From Kitagawia praeruptora (lineage: Eukaryota; Streptophyta; Magnoliopsida; Apiales; Apiaceae): a DNA stretch of 64,000 nt. The stretch spans positions 92,601,001-92,665,000 of the forward strand of contig CM075344.1 of NCBI GenBank assembly GCA_037693485.1, in the 5' to 3' direction. The notes beneath the pieces were generated by a model. That model did no database searches. It worked only from the letters and a program-made list of their open reading frames with translations, and was not told the DNA's origin. Shown piece after piece: positions 44,365 to 54,938 of this stretch (within the stretch, counting starts at the first letter, position 1; the number at the start of each line of letters is the position of its first letter). Both the position numbers and the translations under genes were made by a program.

Positions 44365-44950
44365 CCTGGGGCTTTTTTTCTCGATGCCCAGGAAGCTACC
44401 TGGGGCTTTTTTCTCGATGCCCAGGAAGCTACCTGGGGCTTTCTTTCATATCAATCATTCGTAGTCCACGTATTCTGTCAAATCGTACTCGTACTTCTCA
44501 GAACCTTTTCGACTCAGGTTCACATTCATATTCGTATGCTGTCAATGTTGTAGGAACCTGTTCGCCAAGGTAACCTGTTTTACAAGTACTAAAACAAGCA
44601 CTTAAAAATTTCAAATTGGCATATAAAAAGGCTAATCATATCATGCACAATATTGTCTAAGTAGGAATACTACCCCCCAGTTCTTTTGGGTAATTACTGT
44701 TACATAAAAGAATTATTAGGAAGCTATAATCATCAATACTGCAATCAACAAATTCAACGCAGAGCTATCACTGCTCAATAAAGAAAACTGTCTTGCAAAT
44801 AGGAAGGTTCACATCAAGTACCCCCCGATTACATGCAAAATTAAAATACTTGAATTAACAATTCTGGGCAGCTATAACTAATAAGCTACCTTTATTATTG
44901 CTAAGATTATCTCCATAAATTAATTTTGCTTGAAAGTCTCCAAATTTGAC
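44365..44950. other. Tat interior, non-coding, with PPT-like tracts
   Basis: Ends of the 33 bp array to about 44440, then AT-rich sequence. Two tracts read as polypurine on the Tat sense strand: 44669-44684 (complement of ACTACCCCCCAGTTCTT) and 44817-44830 (complement of AGTACCCCCCGATT). No ORF. Confidence 0.55.
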
Positions 44951-47435
44951 AATGAGAGTCGTTTTTCTCTCTAGCTCTTAACCCTAGCCGCCATTCTTTC
45001 AGCCAAATCTTTACCTTTTTCCATCAGATCTACACTCCTACCCCTCACGAATCCATTTCCCTCTTCTAATCTTCCACCTTGACATCATACTTCTTATATA
45101 TATACTATCCTTTATTTTTAATTTTCTGTTTTAGATGGGTTTCGAGGGTGTTTTTTTGCCTGGGTTTCCGAGCTTAGAGGCTGGTTGCGTGGGCCATGTT
45201 TTGGTTGTTGAGGAGGAGATTATAAATGTTTTCTTGAAGGAAACTTATAATCTTGTGTTCCCATTGTTGGATGTGAACGATTCTATGCGGATTTGGTTGG
45301 GGAAATTTGTATCACTGGATTTCTTGCTTCGAGTGTATGTTGGAAGGGTAGAACCTCGTTTCTTAATAGGTGTGATGGAACCTCTCTCTCTGATTCTTAT
45401 TCTGCCCACCTTGGTGGAGGTTGTTACTGTTGAACACAGCCCTTTGAAATTGATGATGGTGTTGTCGTTGGGCATCGTCGATCTGGATTTGTTGGAAGGA
45501 CCATGTGCTGGTTTTGTTGCTCGAAATCATTTCTTCATCTTCTTTATGAAAGAGGATGCAAGGATTTCGATAAAAGGATTCATGTTACAATAGTTGTTCT
45601 TTAAGGGAAGGGATGTTTTTCTGCTTCAGTTCTTGGTTTTAGCAGGCCTGCATAAGGTTGAGGTTGGGCTTAGGTCTCTATACCCTGTCCAGTACAACAG
45701 TATAGTTCTATCGAGGTGTTCTCGATGTATGGCTTTTGACCTGCAGATGGTTGAACATGATTTACAAGGGGGTTTTATTCGGTCTATGAGTGTCAATTCT
45801 AAAGGTCACAATCTGTTTGATGATATGCTTCTTTCAAGTTTCTGTTTCAGGAAAAGATCAACTATGGCTAATCTTCGGAGTTTTCATTCTTTCAACTCCG
45901 ATTTGATGAACGGTTCTGTTGAATCATTGATTATAGGGGATGGAGATGAATCTCTTTTTCCCAATTTAATTCACGATGAGCATTTGGGGGCTATGAATGA
46001 TGTATCAGAGGTGGTCACAACTCTGGTTGGAGGAGTGTTCGATGAAATGCTCCAGTGTGAGAAGGATACCCTGATGATGGGTATATGCAGGAAGGGTTAT
46101 ACAAGATTTTTCGCAGCCAGGAGGACAAAGCTGTTAATGGTTTCTACAAACAATGATGTTTGTACTACTTTTCGTGGTCTTGTGGTGCAGCAGGACAGAG
46201 ATGAAGTTGTACAGGAAACGACCTGCCATGTGTTTGAGGTAATCTCATACTTGCACTTGCCTATTTCTGTGCCTTATTTGGTTTTAAGCAAGGTTACTTT
46301 AGGAGGGTTTGCGCTGCGAATTCGTTTCGCTGTCCGCAATGACAACCAAAGTGCATGCTATATGACTCTTGGGCGCAATAGTCCACATGTCTTTGTTCTG
46401 GAAGTTTTCAATGATTTCTGGGATTTCAAAGTAGGGAATGATGATACCTACGATGATACCTATGAGGTGGTTGTGTCGAGAAACAATAACAATGTTCATC
46501 TGGTGATGTCAAGCCCAACACATTGGGACTTTTTCTGTTGGGATGCTCCCAAGCTTTCTAATGGATCCCTTTATTGGGTAAAGGATGTGATTGCTTCTGC
46601 ATCGGGTGGGTCTGTTCTTGCCCAGGAAATTGACAGAGGAAATGGCAGTAGAGCTCCAGTTGCTTCTGCTGGACTTGTGACATATGTTGGTAGAAATCTG
46701 AGTGTTCCTCATGGGAACAAGCGAAGTCCAATGCAAAGGAATGATGGGAAGTACGAGACTGTTACCGGGTCTTGTTATGATGTTATAACAGGTGCTGAAA
46801 AGGAAAGGTTGAGGGGGTACTTGTTACCCCATATAGCTGGGTCAATTCGTTTATGGAAGCTACGAGTAGGATTCAGGAGTGCTGGAGTTTGCTGCTCGTA
46901 CACATTATGGATGACTAGAGGTCAATGGAAAGGGGGCCGCAAGGTGGTTGTTTGTGGGGCTGCAAAGAAAGTGTGGCTCGTGAAGTTTAGATTGGTTACT
47001 AAGCTTGAAGTAATGGAGGTGTTTTTCAACAAGAAGGAAAAATCCAAAATGGTGGTCTGCGTCTCTCTGGTCGTTCTGCTTTGTTCTCAGAATGTGATGT
47101 GGTAATCAAGAACATGAATGTTGGTTTATTTTGTCGAGGGTTTGACATCTGGTGTCACAGGAGGAACCAACACCTAGTGAAGACCCTATGGGGAATGCAT
47201 TACATGGTGCATTATCTGCTGATTTCCATTACTATGGCTCTTGTGAGACATGTGTTTAGTCTCAAAATAAGGATGTTAAAGGCGCCAGAATGCTTTTAGT
47301 CTAGTCTAATTAGTTGGTTTTAAGTTGACTCGATTTGTTAATTGAGTATGTTATATTTGCATGTTGATTTCGCGGGGTATGTCCCTAGAATTGTATCAGT
47401 TGTTCCTTTTGGTATAAATTTTAATTAGCAAAAAA
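44951..47435 (+). mobile_element. NA4: LINE-dependent non-autonomous element, plus strand
   Basis: 5' end AATGAGAGTCGTTTTTCTCT at 44951, then CCCTAGCCGCCA as in NA5; 3' end with the GGGGTATGTCCC hairpin (one change), GGTATAAA, AATTAGC and a short A run at 47430-47435. Only a weak candidate target duplication (GAAAG, 44932-44936 and 47436-47440) was found. Lies just downstream of the Tat pol 3' end. Confidence 0.85.
45135..47299 (+). pseudogene. NA4 unknown protein, one nonsense codon and one frameshift
   Basis: ATG 45135 opens a frame of 657 codons to 47105, broken only by TAG at 45591-45593. Near 47080-47105 the frame shifts and a further ORF reaches 47299, just before the 3' tail. No family recognised. 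The protein is rich in Val, Leu, Phe and Ser, has an acidic patch DDTYDDTYE (about 46441-46467) and a basic end. General composition is like the NA2 and NA5 products; no EN, RT or zinc knuckle. Probably a recently broken copy of a once-functional ORF. Confidence 0.6.
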
Positions 47436-47477
47436 GAAAGAGCCTTTCTTTACCTAAGAAAGCATAATAAAAGAGAA

Positions 47478-50400
47478 TTACTGATAATACTTCTTGAGAT
47501 GCTCCGCATTCCAAGCTCTCGGAATGAGGTTCCCATCCATATCCATTAAGTGGTAGGTTCCTTCCCAAATGGTTGACTTTATCTGGTAAGGTCCTTCCCA
47601 ATTCGCTCCAAAAGCTCCATGCGCCAGAACTTTGGTGTTTGGCATAACTTTCCTCAAAACTAGGTCTCCAACTTTAAAAGGCCTCGCTTTCACCTTCTTG
47701 TTGTAATACCTTCAAACTCTCTGCTGATATGCTGCTAACTTCACCTGCGAATCTGTCCTCAACTCTTCGATCATATCCAAGTAAAGCCTATGATTGACCT
47801 CGTTGTTTTCGGGATCATAATGCTTTCTTCTCAAGGAACCTGTCCCAACTTCCACAGGTACCATAGCTTCACAACCATAAGTGAGAGTGAAAGGGGATTC
47901 ACCAGTTGTAGTTCTTGGAGTGGTATTGTACGACCACAAGACTCCAGGAAGCTCCTCAGGCCAGCTTCCTTTCTTATCTTCAAGCCTTGTCTTCAAAGTA
48001 TGCTTGATAATTTTGTTCACGGCTTCAGTCTGTCCATTACTCTGCGGATAGTACACTGCTGAAAATGCCTTCTGAATTCCAAACTGCTCACACAATCCTC
48101 TGAGCTCTTTGCTGTCAAACTGCTTCCCATTGTCAGATATCAGCTTCTGGGGAAGGCCAAACCTGCAAATTATTGCTCGAAAAACAAATTCGGTTAGTTT
48201 CAATGCTGTAATCTTAGCAAGTGGCTCTGCTTCTACCCACTTTGTGAAGTAATCAACTGCTACCACTGCATATTTTACTCCACCCTTTCCTGTTGGAAGC
48301 TCCCCAATGAGATCTATCCCCCAAACTGCAAATGGCCACGGGCTGACAATCTGTCGGTTATTTAAATTTACAAATTTCTGACATTTGTCGCATGCCTGTA
48401 CAAATTTTTATGCATCTGTTTTAATGGTTGGCCAGAAGTATCCTTGTCGAAGAACTTTCAAAGCTAGAGAACCACCCCCCGAGTGATTCCCACACATGCC
48501 TTCATGAATCTCTTCGAGAATATATTTGCACTGCTCTCCTGCTACACATTTAAGCAGAGGCTGATTGAAACCTCGTTTGTATAGAAACCAATCATAAAGG
48601 ACATACTTGGCAACATGATACTTCAACCTTCTGGCCTTATCCTGATTGGAAGGTACCTCCCCTTTTGTCAAGTAATTATAAATGGGAGTCATCCATGAAT
48701 TTTCAACTGGAAATTCAATGTTCATTACTTCTTCTTGAAAGACACTAGGTTGCTCTTGAATTTGGAGGGGAATCACACCTAGCAATGTGGACTCTTTCTG
48801 CGAACCTAATTTAGCTAATGCATCTGCATTGGTGTTTTGCCCTCGAGGTATCTGATCTAGCTTCACTTCTCTGAACCTTGCAAGTAACTCCTGGGAGTAT
48901 CTGAAGTACAAGTCTGTTCGTGGACCTCTTGCTTGGAATCCACCTCGAATTTGCCACACCACTAGCATTGAGTCACTAAACACTCTAATATTTTCGACTT
49001 TCATCTCTAATGCTAGCTTGAGTCCTGCAATTAGTGCCTCATACTCTGCATCATTATTAGTGGCTCTAAAAGTGAAATGAATCGAACTATGCAGTCTATG
49101 TCCTTCTGGATTGACCATCTCTATGCCTGCACCTGATCCATTACTGTTAGCAGCTCCATCTACATACAATGTCCACCAGGGTGCACAATTATCATCTTCT
49201 ATCTGTTCTTTTTCAAACTCTTTCGGTACCTCCTGGCCAGTAACCTCCACATGAGGTGGAAACTCAATCAAGAAATCTGCCAGAGCTTGAGCTTTAATTG
49301 ATGTCTTGGACCTATACTCTATGTCGAATTGCCCTAATTCCATAGTCCACTTTAACATTCTTCCTGAAGTTTCTGGCCTGTGCATCACCTGTCTAAGTGG
49401 ATACGAGGTTCGTACTTCAATCTTGTGTGCCTGAAAATAAGGTCGCAGCTTCCTGGAAGCTAGAATCAGAGCATACACCAACTTCTCCATTCCTGTATAC
49501 CTCGTTTCTACATCAAGCAACCTCTTACTGACATAATAAACCGGGCTCTGCTGTCCATCTTCTTCTCGAACTAAGACTGCGCTGATAGAATATTCCGACA
49601 CAGCTAAGCAGAGCACCAATGTCTCTCTATCAACAGGTTTAGCTAACAAAGGAGGACTTCCTAAATGCTCTTTCAGTTTTTTAAAAGCTATCTCACATTC
49701 CTCGGTCCACTCGAACTTACTTCCCTTCTTTATTGCTTTAAAGAATTCTTGGCATTTGTCTGTAGACCTCGAGATGAATCTGTTCAATGTTGCAACTCTT
49801 CCTGTAAGAGACTGAACCTCCCTCACAGTTCTTGGTGACTTCATATCAATTAATGCTTTAATTTTAGCTGGATTTGCTTCTATACCTCTGTGATTCACCA
49901 TGAACCCTAGGAATTTTCCAGCTTCCACACCAAATACACACTTCAAGGGGTTTAACTTCATTCTATATTTTCGCGAAATTCCAAACATCTCTTCTAAATG
50001 CTTCACATGATCAACAGCTTCCTTGGATTTAACTAACATATCATCCACGTATACTTCCATGGTCTTGCCAATTTGCTCTTTAAACATCATGTTTACTAAT
50101 CGTTGATACGTAGCTCCAGCATTAATCAATCCAAATGGCATGCAAACATAACAGTAAAGGCCTCTATCCGTAATAAAAGAAGTATGCTCCTGATCAGGTT
50201 CATACATAGGGATTTGGTTATAACCTGAATATGCATCCATGAAGCTAAGTAAGGGATGTCCAGCTGTTGCATCCACTAACTGATCAATTCGTGGCAATGG
50301 GAAGCTATCCTTTGGGCATGCTTTGTTGAGATCTGTGAAGTCCACGCATGTCCTCCATTTTCCATTAGGCTTCTTTACCAACACAGGATTTGCCAACCAT

Positions 50401-51152
50401 ATAGGATAGAAAGATTCCCTGACCAATCCTGCATCCAGTAACCTATCAACCTCTTCTTTCAATGCCTGAGCTCTCTCTCCACTAACTGGTCTTCGCTTTT
50501 GTCTCACACCTTTTTTCTCTGGATCAACATTCAACTTATGGCACATAACCTTTGGATCTATTCCCTCCATGTCTGCATGGCACCAAGAAAAAACATCCAA
50601 ATTCTCACTCAAAAAGGAAATAAGGGATTCCTTCAAAGTAGGTTCCAAATGAGCTCCAATCTTCAAAACCTTCGTACCATCTTTATCACTTATCTTCACA
50701 TCCTGTGTTTCACCAGCTGGTCCAGCCTTTAACACCATTTCTGGCATTCGAGGATCCAAATCTATATCTTTCTCAGCAATTGAATCTCCTTGAAGTTCTT
50801 CCTCAACAGGTGATACAGGTGCTTCCTTCATGACATTCCTCCTCTTAGCAACTGGTTGACTATACTCACTATTTCTACTGTGTTTGAATTTTCGAGAATT
50901 TTTAGAATCCAATTCTTCTATCATACACACATCACCATCATCGTCCATAAGAGGTGCACTTTTCAAGAGCAAACATGGGGTATCCGGCCCCTGAAAAACT
51001 GGAATCTCGACATGAGATTCCTCTTCTGTGACTTCTTCAATTCTCACCATACTGCATGATGCTGGTACGAAACCTTCTAATGGCTGGCTACGCAAATCAA
51101 CCGTTATATCATCCGGATTCTTTCCTGGAAAATCGTTAGGAACCTCATCCAT
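47478..51152 (-). pseudogene. Tat pol: reverse transcriptase, RNase H, integrase
   Basis: One frame on the minus strand, broken by TAA at 48408-48410 and TGA at 47712-47714. RT: FPLPRIDQLVDA, SFMDAYSGYNQI, and the catalytic YVDD at about 50046. A first RNase H (about 49700-49300) is followed by a second, archaeal-type one (TLYVDGAANSNGSG, NNDAEYEAL, QNTNADALAKLGS, about 49180-48800); this double RNase H marks the Tat lineage. Integrase: HHCC-type N-terminal region (HEGMCGNHSGG, then CDKCQ around the stop), a catalytic core with AVDYFTKWVEA, SDNGKQF and a YPQSNGQTEAVN block, and a C-terminal GPY-type region (about 47600). It ends TAA at 47478. Enzymatic motifs are intact apart from the nonsense codons. 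Confidence 0.92.
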
Positions 51153-51773
51153 TGGCTCTGGTAGCTTGGCAGCCTTAGCAGCATGTTACAAAGCCTTTGT
51201 GTAGCATTCTCTTGACTCATATTGACAACCTCAAACTATACCAATGCCACATGGTGTTGGAAACTTCATAGTTAGGTGATAAATCGAGGTTACCACCCTC
51301 ATCTCCTTCAGAATTGGTCTCCCTAGGATAGCATTATAATTCATGTTGTCCTCTATAACAATAAACTCTGACAACTGCGTAATGCAACAGGGCTTATCCC
51401 CTAGAGTCACTGGTAAATGAATCTTACCTTTGATTGGGACTTGATTATTGGTAAAACCATACAGAGTATCCTTTGTTGGAGTTAAATCTCTATCCAGAAA
51501 ATGCATCTTCTTGAAAGCTGAATACGACAATAGATTCACAGAGCTTCCATTATCCACTAGCACTCGATGAACCTCATAAGACCCGATTCCTGCTTCAATT
51601 ACCAAAGCATCTGTGTGAGGATGATGCACCCAAGAAGCATCCCCTTCAGTAAAAGTAATATCTGCATCCTCCCCTTCAAACAATCTGGGTGACCTCTGTG
51701 ACAGATTACAAACATTGGTTAATGGACGCTCCCTAGCCTCTCTGGTATATCTTTCCATGGCATTTCTACCACT
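51153..51773 (-). pseudogene. Tat protease region
   Basis: Same frame as gag and RT. The retropepsin motif VLVDNGSSVNLL (about 51560-51525) and the flap-side ILGRP block (about 51315) are present. It starts after a TGA at 51774-51776 and is broken by TGA at 51231-51233 and TAA at 51186-51188. It would release Gag and Pol proteins from the polyprotein. The active-site Asp is present. Confidence 0.85.
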
Positions 51774-53498
51774 TCATCCCACATGAGGACCTCCGATGAT
51801 AGTTCGTATGCATCCAGTTTTAGGTGGCCCTTCTATCAGCACAGGTTCTGGCACCTTTTGTGTCTTCTCCTCTCTGTACTTCTTTCCTTCCTGAGCTACC
51901 CATTCAGTCAACTGTCCTTGTCTAATCAAAGTTTCAATTAGATCCCTCAAATGGCGATAGTCTGCAATATTATGCCCATTGTTGTCATGAAAATCGCAAT
52001 AGGGACGCTCATTCTTATTCCCGGGAGGTCCCGTTCTGAGAGGCTTCCTAAACCAGGACGACTTCTCATTCACAGCATAAATATGATCAATCGGAGCTAC
52101 CAGAGGGGTAACCGTCTCATAAACAGGTCTTTCCTTCTTGAAATTATTATATGAAGCTGGTGGTAGCACCTGGTTCATAGCAGACCTGGTAGGATTCACA
52201 GCTTCCACCTCAGGCTTGACTTGAGATGTTCGACTAACCACCTTTTTATTGTCACGGTTGTTAGGACTTCTTGGCTTTAACCTCTTGTTTCCTGACCATC
52301 CACCTTGCTTCTCATAATCTAGATCCTTCTTTAAATCAGCTAAAGACTCTTCAACCAAGCGAAAAGACTCCGCTTGAGAATAGAAATCCGCTAGGGTTTC
52401 AGGTTCCTTCCCTTGCAAATCTTTCCAGAAATTAGAACCCCTTTTGACTCCAGCTATCAAGAAATTCTTTATAGTCTCCTCATATGCTTTCCTTACCTTT
52501 GGAACCTCTGCATTAAACCTCTTAAAATATTCTGTCAACGTCTCGCCAGGTCTCTGCTTGATGTTGGCTAAGGTATTGGTAGGTGGTGCAAACGCTACTA
52601 ATGCCCTAAACCGAGTTACGAAGAGCCTTCCCATACTTTCCCAGGAACCAATAGAATCAGCAGGTAATCTCTTGAACCATTGATGAGCTCCACCTTGTAG
52701 GGTCGCAGTAAGTAACCTACACCTAGTGGCCTCCTTCACCTGGTAAACATCCATCTCTGTGTCGAAACGACTTAGGTACCCAATAGGGTCCGTGGTTCCA
52801 TCAAACTTCAATTCATTCGAAGGTCTATAGGACTTGGGTAAAGCTGACTTTCGAACCTTCTTGGTAAAAGGAGAAGCAGTTATGGGTCTAGCAGCAAGAT
52901 TCTTCTCATCCTTGAGTTGGGTAAGTATCTTCTTTATATCTTCAGCAGTTACCTCTCCAAGAACATCTGTCTTGGCTTGCTTACTTACTCCTTCATCATT
53001 CTGTGATTCTGCAGTACTAGACTCCTTACTTGTCTCATCTGAATCTGTGTCCTCATCCTCGATTATCTCAACAGATGGCTCCTTGTCTTTCTTCTTCTTG
53101 CGTGAGGAACCGCCTTTTTTAACCTTCTTTTTAGACTCAGTCGGAACCTAGGATTGCACCTTCTTAGCAGGAGTCTTATTCTTCTCAGGATTATCTTGTT
53201 CTTCTTCATCACCATCCTGCTTTGGTTCTTCCCCTTCTTCTGGAATCTCTTCCTCTTCTCCCAGTTCTTTGTCCTCAAAATTTAGCTGTTTAGGAGTAAC
53301 CTTCGATTTCTTTCCCTTTTTTGTCTTCTTTTTCTTCCTTCCTGAAGCTTGTTCCAAAGTTGACAATCGTTCTCCAAAAGTCTTCAGAACCTCCAATACA
53401 TCTGCCGAGGTAACCTTCTTTACTTGGGGAACACGCTCATCCCCGTTATGAGTTTTCTCCACAGAACGGGTTGCTTCGCTATCTGAGTCGCCTGCCAT
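51774..53498 (-). pseudogene. Tat Gag, one nonsense codon, altered zinc knuckle
   Basis: ATG 53498 (MAGDSDSEATRS). Lys-rich N-terminal half with a coiled coil (LEVLKTFGERLSTLEQ); in-frame TAG at 53148-53150; the capsid domain from about 52815 with KFDGTTDPIGYL, GGAHQWFKRL and ETLTEYFKRFN; a basic linker; a knuckle-like YCDFHDNNGHNIADY near 51985 in which the final Cys is Tyr. It ends at TGA 51774. It is the homologue of the intact Gag at 33077, which keeps that Cys. It continues in frame into protease and pol. Confidence 0.88.
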
Positions 53499-53524
53499 CT
53501 TTCCACTCTTAAGATGTTAACTCC

Positions 53525-53541
53525 CTTCCTTCTAGCGCCAA
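53525..53541 (-). promoter_or_regulatory. Tat primer binding site
   Basis: On the minus strand TTGGCGCTAGAAGGAAG directly follows the LTR end CATCAACA. It matches the gag-only element's site. Confidence 0.75.
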
Positions 53542-54430
53542 TGTTGATGAGTGGATTTCGTAACAACTTTTGTGAGGTACTCGATGAGTTGTAAGGCTAA
53601 CGATCAACTGTGCAATGGATGGTTTGGGTTGTGTTTGTGGGGTTGAGCTGAGCTTGAGGGTATCTCCAATAATCTCCGGTGCTTTTAGAGAAAATTAGAG
53701 AGCTGTTCTCCGTCCTCCCCTCAAGATGCCTACGTATCCTTATATAGGAATCAATCTCACGTAGTTCTAATGCGACTCTGTCTCTGCTGGAATAGCTGTG
53801 TTCGATTACCTAGTTCGTATAGGACTCAGGTTCTTTTAGAGCCTTTTACGAACTAGTTGTGGGAATAGAGTAGAACTCGAGTTCGTACCCCATTCTAATT
53901 CTCTCGATTATTGGAGATATTTTAGGATCATCTGCGCCCTAGAATTATACTCCAATAATAATACGTTTATTTGTTCTAGATAGCTTCTAGAACGTTCTGT
54001 CGGTCATACTTAGGAACCTGGTGCTCAGGAACCTATATTACAGAAGTCTGTTTCTCAGGAACCTCCTTATTTCGGGACGCATTGCTTAGGGACCTATTTA
54101 TAGGTACCTGTACCTGCACAAATAGCAAACATGTTAGGCTAGATAACTCATTTAATATCTTTATATGTTCTTACCTCGTTTCGTGGCTACAACTGTATTA
54201 ATTCGAACTCTTCTGCTTAAGGGAACCTGGTCTTCGGATGGTTTACTCAGCTTCCAGACCTTTAGGAACCTCTTGGTATTCATAGTTTCTTGATCATTTC
54301 TCTGTCTCATGCTCATTTCTTCATATCTAATTCCTCATATCGTGTACTAGATCTATCTTCTTTCTTTCGTGGATTAAATCTTCAGGCCTAATGGGCCTAA
54401 ATCTAGCTCATGGTGATTTTGGGCACAACA
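53542..54430 (-). repeat. Tat 5' LTR (right copy)
   Basis: 889 bp, about 17 differences from 12105-12993 by eye. Followed by target duplication GTAAC at 54431-54435. Confidence 0.92.
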
Positions 54431-54435
54431 GTAAC

Positions 54436-54938
54436 TTTTAATGTAGTCAAAGTATATTAATCCTCGTATAGAAATATAATGATCTCAAGTCTAAGGATCA
54501 TTACACCATTATCACTGTGAGTCTTTCTAATGACATTATCAACATGTAGAATCTCACTGTGGGTTTATCCAGTGCCATGTATAATATTACATTCACCTAT
54601 GTTCTTGACTTTAGTATCACTATACCTATGACCAATGAGATGTCGTCATCAGTCAACTAACATACTAATCTTTATGCGTTATAATTGTCCCATATTATTC
54701 ATGCTTGATTAGGGATATTTAGGAATATTAGCACTATTCATATAATCTCATTTTTAAGTCACATACTTAAAGATATTGAATACGTGTTACATATTCCAAG
54801 GACATTTATTATTCTAATATTTATTTCGCAGTAAACGAAGACATAATAAATCAATGTAGAATAATCCATAAACATAATCATCAAATAACAAAATAGTCTC
54901 GCTAGAAACACAATTACATTGTCTCTAGGGCACTAACA
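54436..54938 (-). repeat. Copia LTR, right fragment
   Basis: Non-coding. It ends GTCTCTAGGGCACTAACA on the plus strand, i.e. TGTTAGTGCCCTAGAGAC on its own strand. Continuation of 11655-12104 across the Tat insertion. No internal Copia coding part is visible, so it is a solo LTR or a truncated element. Confidence 0.7.

Larger units (their letters stand above)
12105..54430 (-). mobile_element. Tat-lineage Ty3/gypsy retrotransposon with antisense extra ORF
   Basis: Minus-strand element bounded by 889 bp LTRs (12105-12993 and 53542-54430) and a 5 bp duplication GTAAC (12100-12104, 54431-54435). PBS at 53525-53541, PPT at 12994-13010. Order in its own sense: LTR, gag, protease, RT, two RNase H regions, integrase, non-coding stretch, antisense ORF, LTR. 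The second (archaeal-type) RNase H and the antisense Transposase_28 ORF both fit the Tat lineage. Without its four direct insertions it is about 12.8 kb. About 17 LTR differences were counted by eye (roughly 2%). Confidence 0.9.

Noticed and set aside
44937..47440. GAAAG as the NA4 target duplication
   Set aside because: Only five bases and A-rich; too weak to claim.
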